Shown here one piece after another: positions 7,786-8,675 of a DNA stretch of 8,675 bases. Below the pieces are notes generated by a model. It saw nothing but the letters and a program-made list of their open reading frames with translations. It searched no databases and was not told the DNA's origin. Each line of letters starts with the position of its first letter. The first letter of the stretch is position 1. A program made the position numbers and the translations under genes. Origin of the DNA: Oscillospiraceae bacterium (GTDB lineage: Bacteria > Bacillota > Clostridia > Oscillospirales > Ruminococcaceae); the NCBI GenBank assembly GCA_003512525.1, contig DOQG01000008.1, forward strand, positions 18,228 to 26,902. The letters are read 5' to 3'.

Positions 7786-7917
7786 CCGACACGGCGGAAC
7801 GCCGTGCTTTTGTCAACAGACAAAAGGATTTGACGGAAAAATGTTCTCAGACTTGCGGTGCTCCGCAAGCCGTGCAAAGCACGGCAAAATCCGCTTTCGG
7901 CGGATTTTATGTCTGAG
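7764..7917. repeat. Hairpin-dense structured element in the regulator leader (two cloverleaf-like modules)
   Basis: Module 1 (7771-7833): outer 7-bp stem TCAAATC/GATTTGA around a weak hairpin (7778-7787), CACGGCG/CGCCGTG with GAA loop (7790-7806) and CTTTTGTC/GACAAAAG with AACA loop (7807-7826). Module 2 (7846-7917): outer 7-bp stem CTCAGAC/GTCTGAG around CTTGCGG/CCGCAAG (7852-7869), GCCGTGC/GCACGGC with AAA loop (7869-7885) and AAAATCCGC/GCGGATTTT (7886-7908). All listed stems are perfect; neighbouring stems in module 2 share one base at two junctions. GTTATTATA flanks the whole element at 7755-7763 and 7918-7926. It may be a small mobile palindromic element or a structured leader RNA. It is not a tRNA: it lacks the conserved T-loop and D-loop bases. 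I do not recognise the family. Confidence 0.7.
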
Positions 7918-7926
7918 GTTATTATA
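7918..7926. repeat. Right copy of 9-bp direct repeat flanking the structured element
   Basis: GTTATTATA, identical to 7755-7763. It contains the -10 of the distal regulator promoter on the minus strand. Confidence 0.55.
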
Positions 7927-7949
7927 TCATATTTTCGAGCAGATTGCAA
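7921..7949 (-). promoter_or_regulatory. Distal promoter of the response regulator, reading through the structured element
   Basis: On the minus strand: TTGCAA at 7944-7949 (4 of 6), 17-bp spacer, TATAAT at 7921-7926 with TGA extension. A transcript starting near 7914 would carry nearly the whole second hairpin module and all of the first as a leader of about 190 nt before the regulator ATG at 7723. Confidence 0.5.
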
Positions 7950-8104
7950 CCGGGACGGTATAGTGGTTTGCTTATTACAGGTCAAAGGTCGGCTTTCTGC
8001 GGCTTTTTGTTAATTTTAGGAATAATTAAAATATGCACACCCCTTTGCCGAAAATGCACACCCTCACGACCTTTCGTTAAATAGTATAAAGGTAAAAAAT
8101 AGAA
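7950..8104. other. Gene-free stretch with a 21-bp-period direct repeat
   Basis: No convincing coding frame or ribosome site was found on either strand. It contains ATGCACACCC at 8033-8042 and 8054-8063, a perfect 10-bp repeat at 21-bp period, and the first copy of CTTTCGTTAAAT (8071-8082). Otherwise I see nothing assignable. Confidence 0.5.
8033..8063. repeat. Tandem 10-bp direct repeat, possible regulator site
   Basis: ATGCACACCC occurs at 8033-8042 and 8054-8063, each after an A-rich run. The two-turn spacing suggests a site for a protein binding one face of the helix. It lacks the GTT core of LytTR sites and differs from the repeat at 5162-5192, so it need not belong to the same regulator. 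Confidence 0.4.
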
Positions 8105-8157
8105 AAGGCTCTGCGGTGACAGTTTTTCTGTCACCGCAGAGCCTTCTTTCGTTAAAT
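8071..8157. repeat. 12-bp direct repeats CTTTCGTTAAAT flanking the terminator hairpin
   Basis: Identical copies at 8071-8082 and 8146-8157, 75 bp apart start to start, enclose the 18-bp palindrome. The second copy abuts the stem end. Origin unknown: insertion of a palindromic unit or local duplication are both possible. Confidence 0.5.
8105..8145. terminator. Very strong intrinsic terminator hairpin
   Basis: A perfect 18-bp stem (8105-8122 with 8128-8145), GC-rich, has a TTTTT loop. On the minus strand it is followed by a TTTTCTATTTTTT-like tail, so it works best leftwards, as a second stop for tRNA-side transcription. On the plus strand the tail CTTTCG is poorer. CTTTCGTTAAAT occurs on both sides, at 8071-8082 and 8146-8157. 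Confidence 0.8.
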
Positions 8158-8203
8158 TGTATCGATAAATCCCATTAAATAAAGACTTTCGGATAAAGAA
8201 AAC

Positions 8204-8244
8204 GGACACCAATCCCGATACGCTTTGTATCAAAATTGGTGTCC
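8204..8244 (-). terminator. Terminator of the tRNA-Pro gene
   Basis: A perfect 10-bp stem GGACACCAAT/ATTGGTGTCC (8204-8213 with 8235-8244) encloses a nested GATAC/GTATC hairpin (8217-8231). It is followed on the minus strand by GTTTTCTTTATCC. It lies 5 nt after the tRNA 3' end, so it is the natural stop. Confidence 0.75.
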
Positions 8245-8249
8245 TGTTA

Positions 8250-8325
8250 TGGTCGAGGTGACAGGACTCGAACCTGCGGCATCCTGCTCCCAAAGCAGGC
8301 GCGCTACCACCTGCGCTACACCTCG
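8250..8325 (-). tRNA. tRNA-Pro (anticodon TGG), CCA encoded
   Basis: Read on the minus strand, 76 nt form a complete cloverleaf. The acceptor stem is CGAGGTG/CACCTCG. The D stem is GCGC/GCGC around AGGTGGTA. The anticodon stem is CCTGC/GCAGG with loop TTTGGGA, giving anticodon TGG for proline. The T stem is GCAGG/CCTGT with loop TTCGAGT. The discriminator is A, and CCA is encoded at 8250-8252. It stands alone, with its own promoter and terminator. Confidence 0.97.
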
Positions 8326-8354
8326 ATAAAATCTAATGTGTTTTCAGCTTAGAT

Positions 8355-8383
8355 ATTATATCACATCTACCCTGAATTGTCAA
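8355..8383 (-). promoter_or_regulatory. Near-perfect sigma-A promoter of tRNA-Pro
   Basis: On the minus strand: TTGACA at 8378-8383, 17-bp spacer, TATAAT at 8355-8360 preceded by TGA. Both hexamers are consensus with ideal spacing, as expected for a stable-RNA gene. The start is expected about 20 nt upstream of the mature tRNA 5' end at 8325. Confidence 0.9.
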
Positions 8384-8510
8384 CTGATATTCAATTATTT
8401 CTTTCCGTAAAATCACTACGTAAATTCCCCAAGTAAGTTCCAAAGCGGAAAACGGAGCGGGACTTACTTTGTTCTTGTCAAGAAAATCGCAACACCTTCA
8501 GCGCATTTGT

Positions 8511-8540
8511 TTATTAGCGGTTCAGACAAATTATTAGCGG
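8511..8540. repeat. Tandem direct repeat TTATTAGCGG
   Basis: TTATTAGCGG occurs at 8511-8520 and 8531-8540, a 20-bp period, each followed within a base or two by TTC. The second copy also forms the left arm of the 9-bp hairpin at 8536-8560. Confidence 0.5.
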
Positions 8541-8560
8541 GTTCGTATTAAGAACCCGCT
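8536..8560 (-). terminator. Terminator-like hairpin
   Basis: A perfect 9-bp stem AGCGGGTTC/GAACCCGCT has a 7-nt loop. On the minus strand it is followed by AATAATTT, a weak T-rich tail, so leftward termination of a gene beyond the window is possible. On the plus strand there is no T tract. Confidence 0.4.
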
Positions 8561-8609
8561 GCAGCTTGTAGAAAAAGTCCATTTTATAAAAATGGAGCAA
8601 ATTCTCTAT

Positions 8610-8632
8610 CCCTAACCCCAAACCCCTTCCCC
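8610..8632 (-). other. Predicted G-quadruplex motif (minus strand)
   Basis: Four C-runs on the plus strand at 8610-8612, 8616-8619, 8623-8626 and 8629-8632 give GGGG-AA-GGGG-TTT-GGGG-TTA-GGG on the minus strand. Every G tract has at least three bases and all loops are 2-3 nt. The last two runs also pair with 8635-8643 in a hairpin, so the structures compete. Confidence 0.55.
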
Positions 8633-8675
8633 GTGGGAAGGGGCTATATTACTGGGGCTACCGCCCCTAGTCCCT

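Larger units (their letters stand above)
8384..8675. other. Gene-free right end with hairpins, direct repeats and C-runs
   Basis: No coding frame is supported. It contains five hairpins: 8431-8469 (11-bp stem with one G-T pair), 8536-8560 (AGCGGGTTC/GAACCCGCT), 8578-8596 (TCCATTTT/AAAATGGA), 8623-8643 (CCCCTTCCC/GGGAAGGGG) and GGGGC/GCCCC at 8654-8667. A 10-bp direct repeat TTATTAGCGG at 20-bp period lies at 8511-8540. This density suggests repetitive or insertion-prone DNA rather than regulatory sequence for a single gene. Confidence 0.6.

Noticed and set aside
7724..7816. A longer start for the response regulator at 7816
   Set aside because: The added 31 residues come from the hairpin element and do not resemble a REC domain. 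The ATG at 7723 has a good ribosome site.
7771..7917. The cloverleaf-like modules as tRNA genes
   Set aside because: They lack the conserved TTCGA T-loop, a D-loop GG and a plausible anticodon loop. Only the overall topology is tRNA-like.
7764..7926. A CRISPR array or a riboswitch in the hairpin region
   Set aside because: There are no regularly spaced identical repeats with unique spacers, and no riboswitch core I recognise.
7982..8293. A 103-codon minus-strand frame
   Set aside because: It begins inside the tRNA-Pro gene and crosses two terminators, so it is not a plausible gene.

Overview
The window reads as chromosomal DNA of a Gram-positive anaerobe of the Clostridia, most likely a gut Oscillospiraceae/Ruminococcus-type organism. 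This is an inference from three things: the style of the signal peptide and surface-protein domains, the AgrA/LytTR-type regulator paired with a GHKL kinase, and strong sigma-A promoters with AAGGAG-type ribosome binding sites. No species can be named from the sequence alone.

Layout. (1) Positions 1-5047, minus strand: one uninterrupted open frame of 1682 codons that runs off the left edge. It encodes a very large secreted protein: signal peptide, an N-terminal FG-GAP-like propeller region with calcium-loop motifs, a long middle region with two stretches of alternating amphipathic beta strands, a fibronectin type III domain, about six bacterial beta-repeat modules, and the start of a collagen-like repeat stalk. 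Because it has no stop inside the window, a simple ORF list misses it, yet it fills 58% of the window. (2) 5048-5308: a divergent control region with a promoter in each direction, an 11-bp direct repeat at 20-bp period, and an imperfect inverted third copy. (3) 5309-6967, plus strand: a six-helix membrane GHKL histidine kinase. (4) 6973-7007: a perfect 13-bp bidirectional terminator. (5) 7010-7723, minus strand: a LytTR-family response regulator, tail to tail with the kinase. (6) 7755-7926: a hairpin-dense non-coding element in the regulator's leader, flanked by 9-bp direct repeats. (7) 7927-8675: gene-poor DNA with two terminators, a tRNA-Pro(TGG) gene with its own near-perfect promoter, and a right end rich in hairpins and C-runs.

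How it may work together (inference): the kinase senses something outside the cell and phosphorylates the LytTR regulator. The regulator binds the direct repeat just upstream of the weak -35 region of the giant secreted protein's promoter and switches it on, possibly also tuning the kinase promoter. The most interesting points are this compact split two-component circuit dedicated to a large, possibly membrane-active surface protein, and the structured leader element upstream of the regulator.
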